Below the pieces are notes generated by a model. It did no database searches and was not told where the DNA came from. It was given only the letters and a program-made list of their open reading frames with translations. A stretch of 64,000 nt of DNA from Nocardioides sp. WS12 (GTDB taxonomy: Bacteria; Actinomycetota; Actinomycetes; Propionibacteriales; Nocardioidaceae): contig NZ_CP053928.1 in assembly GCF_014108865.1 (NCBI RefSeq), positions 1,550,001 to 1,614,000 of the forward strand. The letters are read 5' to 3'. Below, piece by piece: positions 35,436 to 44,117 of the stretch (position 1 is the stretch's first letter; the number at the start of each line of letters is the position of its first letter). A program made the translations under genes and the position numbers.

Positions 35436-36694
35436 GAGCGCACCTGATTGCGGCGGTCCAGACCTGGCCCGAGATCCGCGCGGACGTTGCCGAGTACTGG
35501 TACATCTACGCGTCGATGCCGCTGATCGCGGCGCTGATCGGGTACGTCACCAAGATCGTTGCGATCGAGATGCTCTACCGGCCGATGAAGTTCGTCGGCA
35601 TCGGGCCGTTCGGGTGGCAGGGGCTGGTGCCGCGGAGGGCCGGCAAGGTCGCTGCCGTCACCATCCGCCTGCTCACCGAGAACCTGTTGCGCGCCGAGGA
35701 CCTGCTTGCGCGGTTCGACGGCGCCGATGCGGTGAACGAACTCCGCGTGCCGCTGGCGCGCGCAGTGGACGAGGTCGCCCGGGAGGTCGTCGACCAGATC
35801 ACGCCCGGCGGCTGGGATGCCCTGCCCGACCCGGTTCGCCGCCTGGTGCGCGCCCGGGTCCAGCAACAGGCGCCCGGGATCGTCGACCGACTGATTGCGG
35901 AGATCCGCGGCGACGTCGACCAGTTCATCGACCTGCACTACCTCACCGTCACCACGCTGGTGCAGCACAAGCACCGCCTCAACGACATGATGCGCCAGAC
36001 CGCCGGCAGTTCGATGCTGTTCCTGCGGCGTACCGGGGTGATCTTCGGATTCGGGATCGGCCTGGTCCAGACGGTGGCCTGGGCCTACTGGCACAACGTC
36101 TGGATCATGCCCATCTTCGGCCTGATCACCGGTTTCCTCAGTGACTGGATCGCGCTCACCCTGCTGTTCCGGCCGAGCGAACCGCGCCGGATCCTCGGGA
36201 AGCGGATGCACGGCGTCCTGCATGCCAGCCGCGACCAGATCACTCGCGACTATGCACGCATCATGGCTGCCGACCTGTTCCAGCCGGCCGCTCTCCTGGA
36301 GTCCGTGTTGACAGGTCCCGGCGCTGACCGGTTGTTCGTGATGGTCCAGCGCGAAGTCGACGACGTGGTGGCGCGATCCCTCGGTCCGGCCAAGTCACTG
36401 GTGGCCGTCGGGATCGGCACCGAGCGCTACGACCAGATGAAGGCCACCGTCGTACGACGGGTGCTGACCCTGTTGCCCGAGATGCCCGAGGTCGAGGACT
36501 ACGCCGCCCGGGTGCTCGATGTCGAGAACGTGTTGGCCGAGAAGATGGCGCAACTGACGACCGAGCAGTTCGAGGGCATCATGCGCCCGATCTTCAAGGA
36601 TGACGAGTGGCTGATGATCAGTGTCGGGGCGCTGCTCGGGTTCCTGGTCGGCGAGCTCCAGGTTGAACTCGTCACCCACCTTGGTGGGGCGTGA
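35432..36694 (+). CDS. DUF445 family membrane protein
   Basis: About 420 residues from the GTG at 35432, which overlaps the previous stop (GTGA). DUF445 layout: an N-terminal helix (about 22-42) with GYVTKIVAIEMLYRPMKF, a long amphipathic region, a central membrane pair (about 195-235, GLITGFLSDWIALTLLFRP), a second repeat of the LYRP/LFRP motif, and a C-terminal helix (ISVGALLGFLVGELQ). Function of the family is unknown; members sit in the inner membrane. Convergent with the acyl-CoA dehydrogenase gene, 3 bases apart. Confidence 0.85.
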   Translation: MRAHLIAAVQTWPEIRADVAEYWYIYASMPLIAALIGYVTKIVAIEMLYRPMKFVGIGPFGWQGLVPRRAGKVAAVTIRLLTENLLRAEDLLARFDGADAVNELRVPLARAVDEVAREVVDQITPGGWDALPDPVRRLVRARVQQQAPGIVDRLIAEIRGDVDQFIDLHYLTVTTLVQHKHRLNDMMRQTAGSSMLFLRRTGVIFGFGIGLVQTVAWAYWHNVWIMPIFGLITGFLSDWIALTLLFRPSEPRRILGKRMHGVLHASRDQITRDYARIMAADLFQPAALLESVLTGPGADRLFVMVQREVDDVVARSLGPAKSLVAVGIGTERYDQMKATVVRRVLTLLPEMPEVEDYAARVLDVENVLAEKMAQLTTEQFEGIMRPIFKDDEWLMISVGALLGFLVGELQVELVTHLGGA

Positions 36695-36697
36695 TCT

Positions 36698-37921
36698 TCA
36701 GCCGGTGATGTCGCGCCCGATCAGGCGTCGGGCGACGATCCACTGCTGGAGCTCGTTGGCACCCTCGAAGATCTCGAGGATCTTGGAGTCGCGGTACATC
36801 TCCTCGAGGCGCACCGACTCTCCGCTCTCGGAGACCTTGCGGGCAAAGCCGAGCGCGCCGTGGATCTGGATCGCGTCGCGGACCATGTCGACGGCGAGCT
36901 TCGTGCCGTAGGCCTTGGCCATGGCGGCCTCGGGTTCGGCGGTGGCGTCGCCGGTGTCCAGCAGGTACGCCGCCTTCTGGTAGAGGCTGCGGGCGCATTC
37001 GAGCTCGGTCGCGCGCTGGGCGAGGGTGAACTGCCAGTGCTGCATCGCGCCCAGGGGCTTGCCGAAGACCTCGCGGGTCTGCAGCCGATGGACGGCAAGG
37101 TCGAGGGCGGCCTGGGCCACGCCGACACCGGCGGCGCCGATGCCGATGCGGCCGCGGACCAGTGCGGAGAGCGCGACGCCCATGCCGCGCCCCGGTTCGC
37201 CGAGCACGTGCGTCCGTGGCACGAAGACGTCCTCGAGCACGATGTCCGCGGTGATCTGGCCGCGGTGGCCCATCTTCAGGTCCGGCTCCCCGATCCGCAC
37301 GCCGGGCGCCGTCAGGTCGATCAACAGCATCGTGGCGCGGTTGCCGTCATGTCCGTCGCGCACGAGCATCGAGACCCAGCCGGCGACCACACTGTTGGTG
37401 ATCCAGCGCTTGCGGCCGTTGACGATCCAGCCGCCATCGGCCTCGATGGCGACGGTGCCGAGGCGCTCGGCGGTGAGGTCGGAACTGGTCGCGGGCTCGG
37501 TGGTGGCGAACGCGAACGCCGTCTCGCCGGACACCAGTTCAGGGATCAACTGGGCACGCACCTCGGGAGTCGCGACCGTGAGCGTCTGGGGTACGAGGAT
37601 GCACTGGCCGTCGTACACGCCGGCGATGGAGGAGGACTCGTAGGCGATCTCCTCGGCGGCGGTGCAGGTTGCCAGCATCGGGAACTCGAGGCCGGGGCCG
37701 TACGGCTTCTCGAAGGGGAGCGCGAAGACCCCTTCGGACGCAAGGCCGCGGAACGCGGGCCAGGCGAAGCTGTCGCGCGATTCCTCACGTTCGCCGATTT
37801 CGCGAGCGACCGGGGCGAGGTGTCGGGCGACGGCGTTCCGGACCTGGGTCCGCACCTTCCGGGTCTCCTCAGGCAGCCACACGTCGTGCGACATGCGGTC
37901 CTGGGTGCGGGCGACGCTCAT
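36698..37921 (-). CDS. acyl-CoA dehydrogenase (FadE-like)
   Basis: 407 residues from the ATG at 37921 (GGAGT upstream). All three ACAD domains are present: N-terminal helical domain, middle beta domain with FAFATTEPATSSDL and RWITNS flavin-contact motifs, and C-terminal helical domain with the IHGALGFA flavin/adenine segment. The catalytic Glu is at the usual place, IFEGANELQ (Glu386). First oxidation step of beta-oxidation of an acyl-CoA. Divergent from a TetR gene with a pair of identical-form 20-base sites between. Confidence 0.92.
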   Translation of the reverse strand: MSVARTQDRMSHDVWLPEETRKVRTQVRNAVARHLAPVAREIGEREESRDSFAWPAFRGLASEGVFALPFEKPYGPGLEFPMLATCTAAEEIAYESSSIAGVYDGQCILVPQTLTVATPEVRAQLIPELVSGETAFAFATTEPATSSDLTAERLGTVAIEADGGWIVNGRKRWITNSVVAGWVSMLVRDGHDGNRATMLLIDLTAPGVRIGEPDLKMGHRGQITADIVLEDVFVPRTHVLGEPGRGMGVALSALVRGRIGIGAAGVGVAQAALDLAVHRLQTREVFGKPLGAMQHWQFTLAQRATELECARSLYQKAAYLLDTGDATAEPEAAMAKAYGTKLAVDMVRDAIQIHGALGFARKVSESGESVRLEEMYRDSKILEIFEGANELQQWIVARRLIGRDITG

Positions 37922-37934
37922 GAAGACTCCTTGA

Positions 37935-37954
37935 AATCGGACAACTGTACGATT
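37935..37954. promoter_or_regulatory. 20-base operator copy 1, AATCGGACAACTGTACGATT
   Basis: First of two sites of the form AATCGGACAnnnGTnnGATT between the divergent ACAD (start 37921) and TetR (start 37997) genes. Ends are inverted (AATCG/CGATT), as expected for a dimer of dimers. Confidence 0.6.
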
Positions 37955-37961
37955 CCAGCAT

Positions 37962-37981
37962 AATCGGACATGCGTCAGATT
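37962..37981. promoter_or_regulatory. 20-base operator copy 2, AATCGGACATGCGTCAGATT
   Basis: Second copy, 27 bases from the first, ending 15 bases before the TetR start. Sharing of 15 of 20 positions with copy 1 supports a real TetR binding pair controlling both genes. Confidence 0.6.
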
Positions 37982-37996
37982 CGCTAGGGTTTGGGT

Positions 37997-38605
37997 GTGA
38001 CCGTTTCCGAGACCAAGGCCGAGCGCACCCGCCAGCGGATCCTGGCTGCGGCGGCGCACGAGTTCGCACTGCACGGGTACGGCGGCGCGAGCCTGCGGCG
38101 GATTGCTGACGCCGCCGACCTGAAGGTGGGCAGCCTGGCCTTCCATTTCGCGACGAAGGACGACCTCGTTGCGGCCGTTCTGCGGGACGGAGTGGACTCG
38201 GCGCGGGAGGCCCTGGCGGCGGCCATGGCGAACGTTCCCGCTGACGCCTTGCCTGTCGACCGCCTGCGGGCGGCACTGCGCGGCCACCTCGATGCACTGC
38301 ATGCCAGTGACGACAGGGCGTCGTCGGTGGTCCGGATGGTCGAGACCATCCCGGCGCACCTGCGTGCCGACCATGTCCGGCACGAACGCAGGTTCGGCAA
38401 GGTCTGGCTCGACGTGCTCGCCCGCGGTCAGGTCGACGGCGTCGTACGCGACGACGTGGATCTCCGGGTCCTGCGGGACCTCGTCGTGGGCGCACTCAAC
38501 AGCACGTCGACCACCTCCCCCGCGGCCACGCCCGACAGGGCGGCCGTGGTCGAGACGCTGATCGTTCTCGTCAGTCCAGCAGGACCGAGCGCGCCAGCTT
38601 CTTGA
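37997..38605 (+). CDS. TetR-family regulator of the adjacent acyl-CoA dehydrogenase
   Basis: 202 residues from the GTG at 37997 (a TTG at 37991 is possible). HTH about 12-57 (RQRILAAAAHEFALHGYGGA, then VGSLAFHFATKDDLVAAVL). Divergent arrangement with fadE and the two 20-base sites in between point to autoregulation and repression of fadE. No good ribosome site, so possibly leaderless. The 3' end overlaps the convergent TetR gene by 35 bases. Confidence 0.88.
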   Translation: MTVSETKAERTRQRILAAAAHEFALHGYGGASLRRIADAADLKVGSLAFHFATKDDLVAAVLRDGVDSAREALAAAMANVPADALPVDRLRAALRGHLDALHASDDRASSVVRMVETIPAHLRADHVRHERRFGKVWLDVLARGQVDGVVRDDVDLRVLRDLVVGALNSTSTTSPAATPDRAAVVETLIVLVSPAGPSAPAS

Positions 38606-39212
38606 GCCGTTCGATGTGGCGTCGGGTCGGCTCCTCGCGGGGATCGAATGCCGTGGTCAACGCCATGCCGCGCAGGCTCGTGAACAGGATCTCGCGCAGG
38701 TCATCGAAGTCCGCGTGAGTGGTGAGGTCCGGCCCGAAGAACGCGTCCAGTCCGGGGCGGATCACTCGAGCCAGATCGCGCTCGCCCGGCAGTAGCGCTG
38801 CCCGGAGGTCATCGTTGTGGCGCGCCGCGATCCACAGTTCGGTGGCGGCCCAGAAGTAGCCCTGGGTGAACGTCAGAGCCATCGCCTCGATGGCGGCGTC
38901 GATCCGTTCGGCGGGGTCCGCCGGCCAGATCTGGTCTGCGCCCATCTCGGCGACGCGCGCGCTCGCCAGGTGGTGTGCGGCCGCGGTCAGGAGGGTGTCG
39001 CGGGACGGGAAGTGGTGCAGCAACCGACCGCGCGTGACGCCGGCCTGCTCCTGGATGCGCAGGGTCGTCGCGCCGCCGTACCCGTCTTCGAGGAGGACCT
39101 CGACGGCTGCGTCAAGGATCCGGCGCTGGACGTCAACCGTGCGGGACTGCACGGCGCGCTTGATCGGCGGGCGCTTGCCGGACGCGCGTTCCGGGGACGA
39201 CGTACCGGGCAT
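38571..39212 (-). CDS. TetR-family regulator of the thiolase operon
   Basis: 213 residues with a basic N-terminus (SGKRPPIKRAVQSRTVDVQ). HTH about 30-75 (RRILDAAVEVLLEDGYGGAT, then VTRGRLLHHFPSRDTLLTAA) and a helical ligand domain. Divergent from the thiolase-SDR-ACAD-LLM operon; an 11-base perfect inverted repeat lies between the two starts. Probably represses that operon and itself until a CoA-linked intermediate binds (inference). Confidence 0.9.
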   Translation of the reverse strand: MPGTSSPERASGKRPPIKRAVQSRTVDVQRRILDAAVEVLLEDGYGGATTLRIQEQAGVTRGRLLHHFPSRDTLLTAAAHHLASARVAEMGADQIWPADPAERIDAAIEAMALTFTQGYFWAATELWIAARHNDDLRAALLPGERDLARVIRPGLDAFFGPDLTTHADFDDLREILFTSLRGMALTTAFDPREEPTRRHIERLKKLARSVLLD

Positions 39213-39265
39213 CGGTGCTGGTCCCTTCTCGTGGATGACATCGCAGCGGCGACAGGCTACAGTGC

Positions 39266-39293
39266 ATTAACCAGTCAAGACTGACTGGTTAAT
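39266..39293. promoter_or_regulatory. operator: arms ATTAACCAGTC / GACTGGTTAAT, 6-base spacer
   Basis: Perfect 11-base inverted repeat (39266-39276 and 39283-39293) in the 106-base region between the TetR start (39212) and thiolase start (39319). The spacing places it over the likely thiolase promoter. Confidence 0.75.
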
Positions 39294-39318
39294 CAGAACA
39301 TAACTTATGGAGGTCCGC

Positions 39319-40512
39319 GTGCCCACTCCCGTCATCGTCGACGTCGTCCGTCTCGCATCCGGCAAGGGCAAGATGGGCGGTGCCCTCTCCGGCACCCATC
39401 CGACCTCGATGCTGGTCCACGTCCTGAAGGCGATCGTCGAGCGCAATGGCCTCGACCCCGCCCTCGTGGACGATGTGATCACCGGTTGCGTCATGCAGGG
39501 TGGCGAGCAGGCGCTCAACATCGGGCGGACTGCGGTCCTCGGTGCCGGGTTCCCTGAGTCGGTGCCGGCGACGACGATCGACCGAGCGTGCGGGTCCAGC
39601 CAGCAGGCGGTCCACTTCGCCGCGCAGGGTGTGGCCGCGGGTGCCTACGACATCGTGATTGCTGCGGGCGTCGAGTCGATGAGCCGGGTCCCGATGGGCA
39701 GCACCACGCAGGGCAAGGACACCTTCGGTCCCGAGGTGGCCGCGCGCTACCCCGACGGTCTGGTCAACCAGGGGGTGTCGGCCGAGCTCGTAGCCCGCGA
39801 CTGGAAGTTCGACCGTGCGGCGCTGGATGAGTACTCCGCCACTTCGCACCGCCGTGCGGCTGAGGCGATCGCCTCGGGCTTCTTCGACAAGGAGATCGTG
39901 CCGATCACGGTGACCGATGCCGAGGGCAACGCCGTCGAGCACAAGGTCGACGAGACCGTGCGTGCGACCACGACGGCCGAGGGCCTAGGTGGCCTCAAGC
40001 CGGCGTTCCGCTCTGATGAGTACGCCGCCCGGTTCCCCGACGTCGAATGGGCGATCCACCCGGGCAACTCCTCGCCCTTCACCGACGGTGCCTCGGCTGC
40101 GCTGATCATGAGCGAGGAGATGGCCAGCAAGCTCGGCCTCACCCCGCGCGCCCGCTTCGTGTCGTACGCCGTCGTGGGTTCCGACCCGCTCATGATGCTC
40201 ACCGGGCCCATCGCGGCCACGCAGAAGGCGCTCGCCAAGGCCGGTCTGAGTATCGATGACATCGACGCCTACGAGGTCAACGAGGCCTTTGCGTCCGTGC
40301 CGCTCGCCTGGGCGCACGACCTCGGCGCCGACCCGGCGAAGCTCAACCCCCGCGGCGGTGCGATCGCCCTGGGCCATGCGCTCGGCTCGTCCGGCACCCG
40401 CCTGCTCGCGACGCTGGTCAACCACCTCGAGGCGACCGGCGGCCGCTACGGCATCCAGACCATGTGCGAGGCCCAGGGCATGGCCAACGCCACCATCATC
40501 GAACGAATCTGA
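39319..40512 (+). CDS. thiolase (acetyl-CoA acyltransferase)
   Basis: 397 residues from the GTG at 39319, chosen because GGAGGT precedes it closely, whereas the ATG at 39307 has no site. Type II thiolase with nucleophile Cys91 (DRACGSSQQ), His353 (GHALGSSGTR) and the second Cys383 (MCEAQGMANATI; most members have CxGxG here, so the Glu-Ala pair is slightly unusual). Final thiolytic step of beta-oxidation. First gene of an operon with SDR, ACAD and LLM oxidoreductase; substrate likely a branched or steroid side-chain acyl-CoA (inference). Confidence 0.92.
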   Translation: MPTPVIVDVVRLASGKGKMGGALSGTHPTSMLVHVLKAIVERNGLDPALVDDVITGCVMQGGEQALNIGRTAVLGAGFPESVPATTIDRACGSSQQAVHFAAQGVAAGAYDIVIAAGVESMSRVPMGSTTQGKDTFGPEVAARYPDGLVNQGVSAELVARDWKFDRAALDEYSATSHRRAAEAIASGFFDKEIVPITVTDAEGNAVEHKVDETVRATTTAEGLGGLKPAFRSDEYAARFPDVEWAIHPGNSSPFTDGASAALIMSEEMASKLGLTPRARFVSYAVVGSDPLMMLTGPIAATQKALAKAGLSIDDIDAYEVNEAFASVPLAWAHDLGADPAKLNPRGGAIALGHALGSSGTRLLATLVNHLEATGGRYGIQTMCEAQGMANATIIERI

Positions 40513-40521
40513 GGACTCACC

Positions 40522-41286
40522 ATGCAGATCAACAACAACGTCGCCCTCGTCACCGGTGGCGCTTCAGGTCTGGGCCGCGCCACCGTCGAAGCCCTGCTCG
40601 CCAAGGGCGGCAAGGCCGTCATCCTCGACCTGCCCGGTGGTCCGGGTGAGATCGCCGCGAAGGAGCTCGGCGACGCCGTCCGCTTCGTTCCCGGCGACGT
40701 GCGAAGCGAGGACGACGTGCTGGCCGCGATCGCCGCTGCCTCCGAACTCGGCGAGCTGCGTGTGGTCGTGAACTGCGCCGGCACTGGTGATGCGATCAAG
40801 ACCGTCGGGAAGGGCAACACCCCTTACCCCTACGACAAGTTCCAGCGGATCATCGAGATCAACCTGATCGGCAGCTTCAATGTCATCCGCCTCGCCGCCG
40901 CGCACATTGCGGGCCTCGACCTGCAGGGCGAAGAGCGGGGCGTCATCATCAACACGGCTTCCGTCGCGGCCTTCGACGGCCAGATCGGCCAGGCCGCCTA
41001 CGCCGCATCGAAGGGTGGCGTGGTCGGCATGACGTTGCCGATCGCCCGTGACCTGTCGACGATCGGCATCCGTGTGGTCACGATCGCGCCGGGCCTGTTC
41101 GACACCCCGCTGCTCGCCTCGCTGCCCGAGGAAGCGCGGAAGTCGCTTGGCCAGCAGGTCCCGCACCCCTCGCGTCTCGGCGACCCCAAGGAGTACGGCG
41201 CCCTGGCCGCCCACGTGGTCGAGAACCCGATGCTCAACGGCGAGACCATCCGTCTCGACGGCGCCATCCGGATGGCTCCGCGATGA
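40522..41286 (+). CDS. SDR-family 3-hydroxyacyl-CoA dehydrogenase-like (HSD17B10 type)
   Basis: 254 residues. Classical [11 protein letters not shown] at 11-18, NCAG at 84-87, catalytic Ser147, Tyr160 and Lys164 (YAASK). The Asp after strand 2 (ILDLPGG) predicts NAD use. The C-terminal pattern ([20 protein letters not shown]) is that of type-2 3-hydroxyacyl-CoA dehydrogenases, fitting the third step of the beta-oxidation cycle. It starts 9 bases after the thiolase stop and overlaps the next gene (ATGA). Confidence 0.92.
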   Translation: MQINNNVALVTGGASGLGRATVEALLAKGGKAVILDLPGGPGEIAAKELGDAVRFVPGDVRSEDDVLAAIAAASELGELRVVVNCAGTGDAIKTVGKGNTPYPYDKFQRIIEINLIGSFNVIRLAAAHIAGLDLQGEERGVIINTASVAAFDGQIGQAAYAASKGGVVGMTLPIARDLSTIGIRVVTIAPGLFDTPLLASLPEEARKSLGQQVPHPSRLGDPKEYGALAAHVVENPMLNGETIRLDGAIRMAPR

Positions 41287-42479
41287 GCGTCGCCCACTCA
41301 CTCAACTTGCGCAGCGGGTTCTACGACGTCGACCACGACGACTACCGGGCTTCGGTGCGGGAGTTCGTCCGGCGTGAAGTCGAGCCGCACTACCTCGAGT
41401 GGGAAGAAGCCCGCCTCGTCCCGCGCAGTGCGTGGCAGGCCGCCGGCAAGAACGGCATCCTGGGCCTCGCCGTCCCGGAGCAGTACGGCGGCGGGGGAGT
41501 GTCGGACTTCCGGTTCCCCATGATCGTGGCCGAGGAGCTCTCGGCGGTGGGCGCGACGTCGTACCTCCTCAGCCTGCGGCTGCAGGACGACATCGTGCTG
41601 CCCTACCTGGTCGACCTGTGCACCGAGGAACAGAAGCAGCGCTGGCTCCCGGGCGCGGTGTCGGGCGAGCTCGTCCTCGCGATCGCCATGACTGAGCCCG
41701 GCGCAGGCAGTGACCTGCAGGGGATCCGCTCGACGGCCGTCCGTGACGGCGATGGCTGGATCCTCAACGGTGCCAAGACGTTCATCACCAACGGCATCAA
41801 TGCCGACCTGGTCATCGTCTTTGCACGCACCGACCCTGATGCCGGCTCACGTGGGTTCAGCCTGTTCGTCGTCGAGCGCGCCGACCCGGGCTTCTCGCGC
41901 GGCCGCAAGCTCGACAAGGTCGGCATCCCCGGGCAGGACACCGCCGAGCTCGTCTTCGAGGACGTGCGGGTGGGTCCGGAGAATGTGCTCGGTGAGATCG
42001 GCGAAGGTCTGATCTACCTGATGCAGCGCCTGCCCAAGGAGCGACTTTCCCTGGCTGTCCAGGCGTTGGCCGCGTCGGAGGCTGCCGTGAAGTGGACCCA
42101 GGACTACGTCTTCGAGCGCACGGCGTTCGGCAAGCGGATCGGCGACCAGCAGGCCACCCGGTTCGAGTTGGCTGATCTGGAGACCGAGGTCGAGATCACC
42201 CGCGCCTACGTCCAGAACGCTGCGCTCGCGCTCACCGAAGGCACGCTCACCGCTGCGGAGGCATCCAAGGCGAAGCTCTGGGCGACCGAGATGCAGGTCC
42301 GGGTCACGAGCCGCTGCCTGCAGTTGTTCGGTGGCTACGGCTACATGAACGAGTACCCGATCGCCCGCGCCTTCCGGGACTCCCGGGTTCAGACGATCTA
42401 CGGCGGTACCAGCCAGATCATGAAGGAAATCATCGGCCGCGACATCGCCGGCCGCTACCCGAAGGAGGCCGGCCGATGA
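41283..42479 (+). CDS. acyl-CoA dehydrogenase, LCAD/IVD-type active site
   Basis: 398 residues, ATGA overlap with the SDR stop. Full ACAD fold with [12 protein letters not shown] and KTFITNG flavin-contact motifs and the [14 protein letters not shown] segment. At the usual catalytic position the sequence is IYGGTSQIM, with Gly instead of Glu. The base is instead Glu253 in LPKERLS, the helix-G position used by long-chain and isovaleryl-CoA dehydrogenases. This suggests a branched or long-chain substrate. Part of the thiolase operon. Confidence 0.92.
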   Translation: MSVAHSLNLRSGFYDVDHDDYRASVREFVRREVEPHYLEWEEARLVPRSAWQAAGKNGILGLAVPEQYGGGGVSDFRFPMIVAEELSAVGATSYLLSLRLQDDIVLPYLVDLCTEEQKQRWLPGAVSGELVLAIAMTEPGAGSDLQGIRSTAVRDGDGWILNGAKTFITNGINADLVIVFARTDPDAGSRGFSLFVVERADPGFSRGRKLDKVGIPGQDTAELVFEDVRVGPENVLGEIGEGLIYLMQRLPKERLSLAVQALAASEAAVKWTQDYVFERTAFGKRIGDQQATRFELADLETEVEITRAYVQNAALALTEGTLTAAEASKAKLWATEMQVRVTSRCLQLFGGYGYMNEYPIARAFRDSRVQTIYGGTSQIMKEIIGRDIAGRYPKEAGR

Positions 42480-43546
42480 AGCTGGGCATGATCATCGACT
42501 ACACCGGCAGCTTCGACGAGAGCGTCGAACTCATCCAGGCCTACGAGCAGGTCGGCCTGGAGATGGTGGCGATTCCGGAGGCCTACTCCTTCGACGCCGT
42601 CAGCCAGCTCGGCTACGTGGCAGCGAAGACCGACAAGGTCGAGTTGATGTCGGCCATCCTGCAGGTCTACTCGCGCACGCCCGCTCTGACCGCGATGACC
42701 GCGGCAGGGCTCGACTTCGTCTCGGGCGGACGGTTCACCTTGGGCCTCGGTGCCAGCGGTCCCCAGGTCGTGGAGGGCTTCCACGGGATCAAGTACGACG
42801 CCCCGCTCGGCCGGACCCGCGAAGCGGTCGAGATCTGCCGCCAGGTCTGGCGCCGCGAGCCGCTCGACCACGACGGCAAGTACTACCGGATGCCGCTGAC
42901 CAAGGAGCACGGTGGTTCGGGTCTGGGCAAGCCGCTCAAGCTGATCAACCACCCGCTGCGCGCGGACATCCCGGTGTCGATTGCCGCACTGGGCTTGAAG
43001 AACGTCGAGCTGGTAGCGGAGATCTCCCAGGGCTGGCAGCCGCTGTTCTTCCACCCGCTCAAGGCTCAGCAGGCATGGGGCGAGTCCCTGGCTGCCGGCT
43101 TCGCGAGGCGCGACCCCGCCCTCGGTGAGCTCGACATCCAGCTCCAGGTCAGCTTCCACGTCGGCGAGCCACCGCCCGAGGTCGTTGCCACGGTGCGCAA
43201 CCAGTTGGCGCTCTACATCGGCGGCATGGGAGCGCGCGACAAGAACTTCTACAACCAGCTCGCCTGCCGCTATGGCTACGAGGACGAGGCGAAGGACATC
43301 CAGGACCTCTACCTCTCCGGTGACAAGGCCGGGGCTGCGGCCGCCGTACCGCAGGATCTGGTGGAGGCCGTGACCTTGATGGGTGACGAGGACTCGCTGC
43401 GTCGCCAGCTCGCGGAGTTCCACGACGCCGGGGTGAGGACGTTGCTGGTCAACCCGATGGCAGCGACGCCGGCCGACCGGGTCGAGCACGTCAGTCGGCT
43501 TGCCGGTCTGCTCGCTGAGCAGCGCATGTCGGCGTCAGTTGAATGA
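42476..43546 (+). CDS. LLM-class F420-dependent oxidoreductase
   Basis: 356 residues, ATGA overlap with the ACAD gene. Luciferase-like TIM barrel: start [20 protein letters not shown], core VSGGRFTLGLGASGPQVVEG and the conserved GRTREAVEICRQVWR segment. Members next to FadE/thiolase genes in actinobacteria usually use F420 rather than FMN. The specific redox step in the degradation route is unknown. Last gene of the operon. Confidence 0.88.
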   Translation: MKLGMIIDYTGSFDESVELIQAYEQVGLEMVAIPEAYSFDAVSQLGYVAAKTDKVELMSAILQVYSRTPALTAMTAAGLDFVSGGRFTLGLGASGPQVVEGFHGIKYDAPLGRTREAVEICRQVWRREPLDHDGKYYRMPLTKEHGGSGLGKPLKLINHPLRADIPVSIAALGLKNVELVAEISQGWQPLFFHPLKAQQAWGESLAAGFARRDPALGELDIQLQVSFHVGEPPPEVVATVRNQLALYIGGMGARDKNFYNQLACRYGYEDEAKDIQDLYLSGDKAGAAAAVPQDLVEAVTLMGDEDSLRRQLAEFHDAGVRTLLVNPMAATPADRVEHVSRLAGLLAEQRMSASVE

Positions 43547-43708
43547 TCACGCCAGAGACCGTTCTTGCCGTTGGCGGCACCGGGATCCTGTCGGAACGCT
43601 TACCCCCGGCGTACCCCGCGGGCGCAATCTGTGCGGTTCCATGCGTTGATTTGCGCCAGTTCTAGGCGTGAATCCCGCGCGCGAAGGCCGAGGAAGCCAT
43701 TCGCAATG

Positions 43709-43744
<36 letters not shown>

Positions 43745-43795
43745 TGTGATGAGTCGAGACATAGGTGACACCTGAGTCGCGACAAGAGTGACAAG

Positions 43796-44071
43796 TCAGA
43801 GAGCTCCCGGCCATCGGCCGGGGGCTCTTTGCGTGTTGCGCCAGTAGTTCTTGTCGGGCTCGACGTGGTGGGTGGACAGGATTTCGCCGGTGGTGAACTG
43901 GATGACGGTCACGGTGGTGTCGTCGGCGATGGCGAGGATCTGTAGTCCTTGGTGGGCGTAGCCGACGCCGAGGTGGTGCATCGTCCGGCGCGGCGGAAAC
44001 AGACATTCACCGTCGGCGCGCTGGTGTTCGATTCGGTCGGGTGGCGGCACGAACCGGAGTCCACGGACCAC
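43796..44071 (-). pseudogene. C-terminal remnant of IS481-family transposase
   Basis: 91 residues. The stretch TMHHLGVGYAHQGLQIL, then VTVIQFTTGEILSTHHVEPD and KNYW matches the beta-barrel C-terminal domain of IS481-type transposases (pattern RLHHIGxGRAH, then TGELLR and DPxRDYQ). The DDE catalytic domain (more than 200 residues) is absent, so it is non-functional. Confidence 0.6.
43801..43827 (+). terminator. hairpin GAGCTCCCGGCC-ATC-GGCCGGGGGCTC followed by TTT
   Basis: 12-base stem with one G-T wobble, tight 3-base loop and a short T-run on the plus strand. It would stop transcription coming from the LLM operon or from the RNA fragment. It also overlaps the last codons of the transposase remnant. 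Confidence 0.6.
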
Positions 44072-44117
44072 CGAAAGTCGGAGATCATGAACTGGGGGCG
44101 GGGCAATCAGTCTCGGC

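Larger units (their letters stand above)
43745..44110 (-). mobile_element. IS481-type element remnant
   Basis: Starts directly at the CCA end of the RNA fragment. The outer bases TGTGATGAGTCGAGACATAG resemble IS481-type ends, and the interior encodes the C-terminus of an IS481 transposase on the minus strand. The 5' part of the transposase and the other end are missing, cut off before the adenylate cyclase gene at 44118. The stretch 43547-43716 upstream of the RNA fragment holds nothing recognisable. Confidence 0.5.

Noticed and set aside
43331-43337. GGGGCTG as the 5' end of a complete tmRNA ending at 43744
   Set aside because: It lies inside the intact LLM oxidoreductase gene, lacks the conserved bases that follow a tmRNA 5' end, and implies no readable tag peptide.
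43566-43579. TGCCG-TTGG-CGGCA hairpin after the LLM operon as its terminator
   Set aside because: Stem of only five bases and no T-run; the hairpin at 43801 is much stronger.
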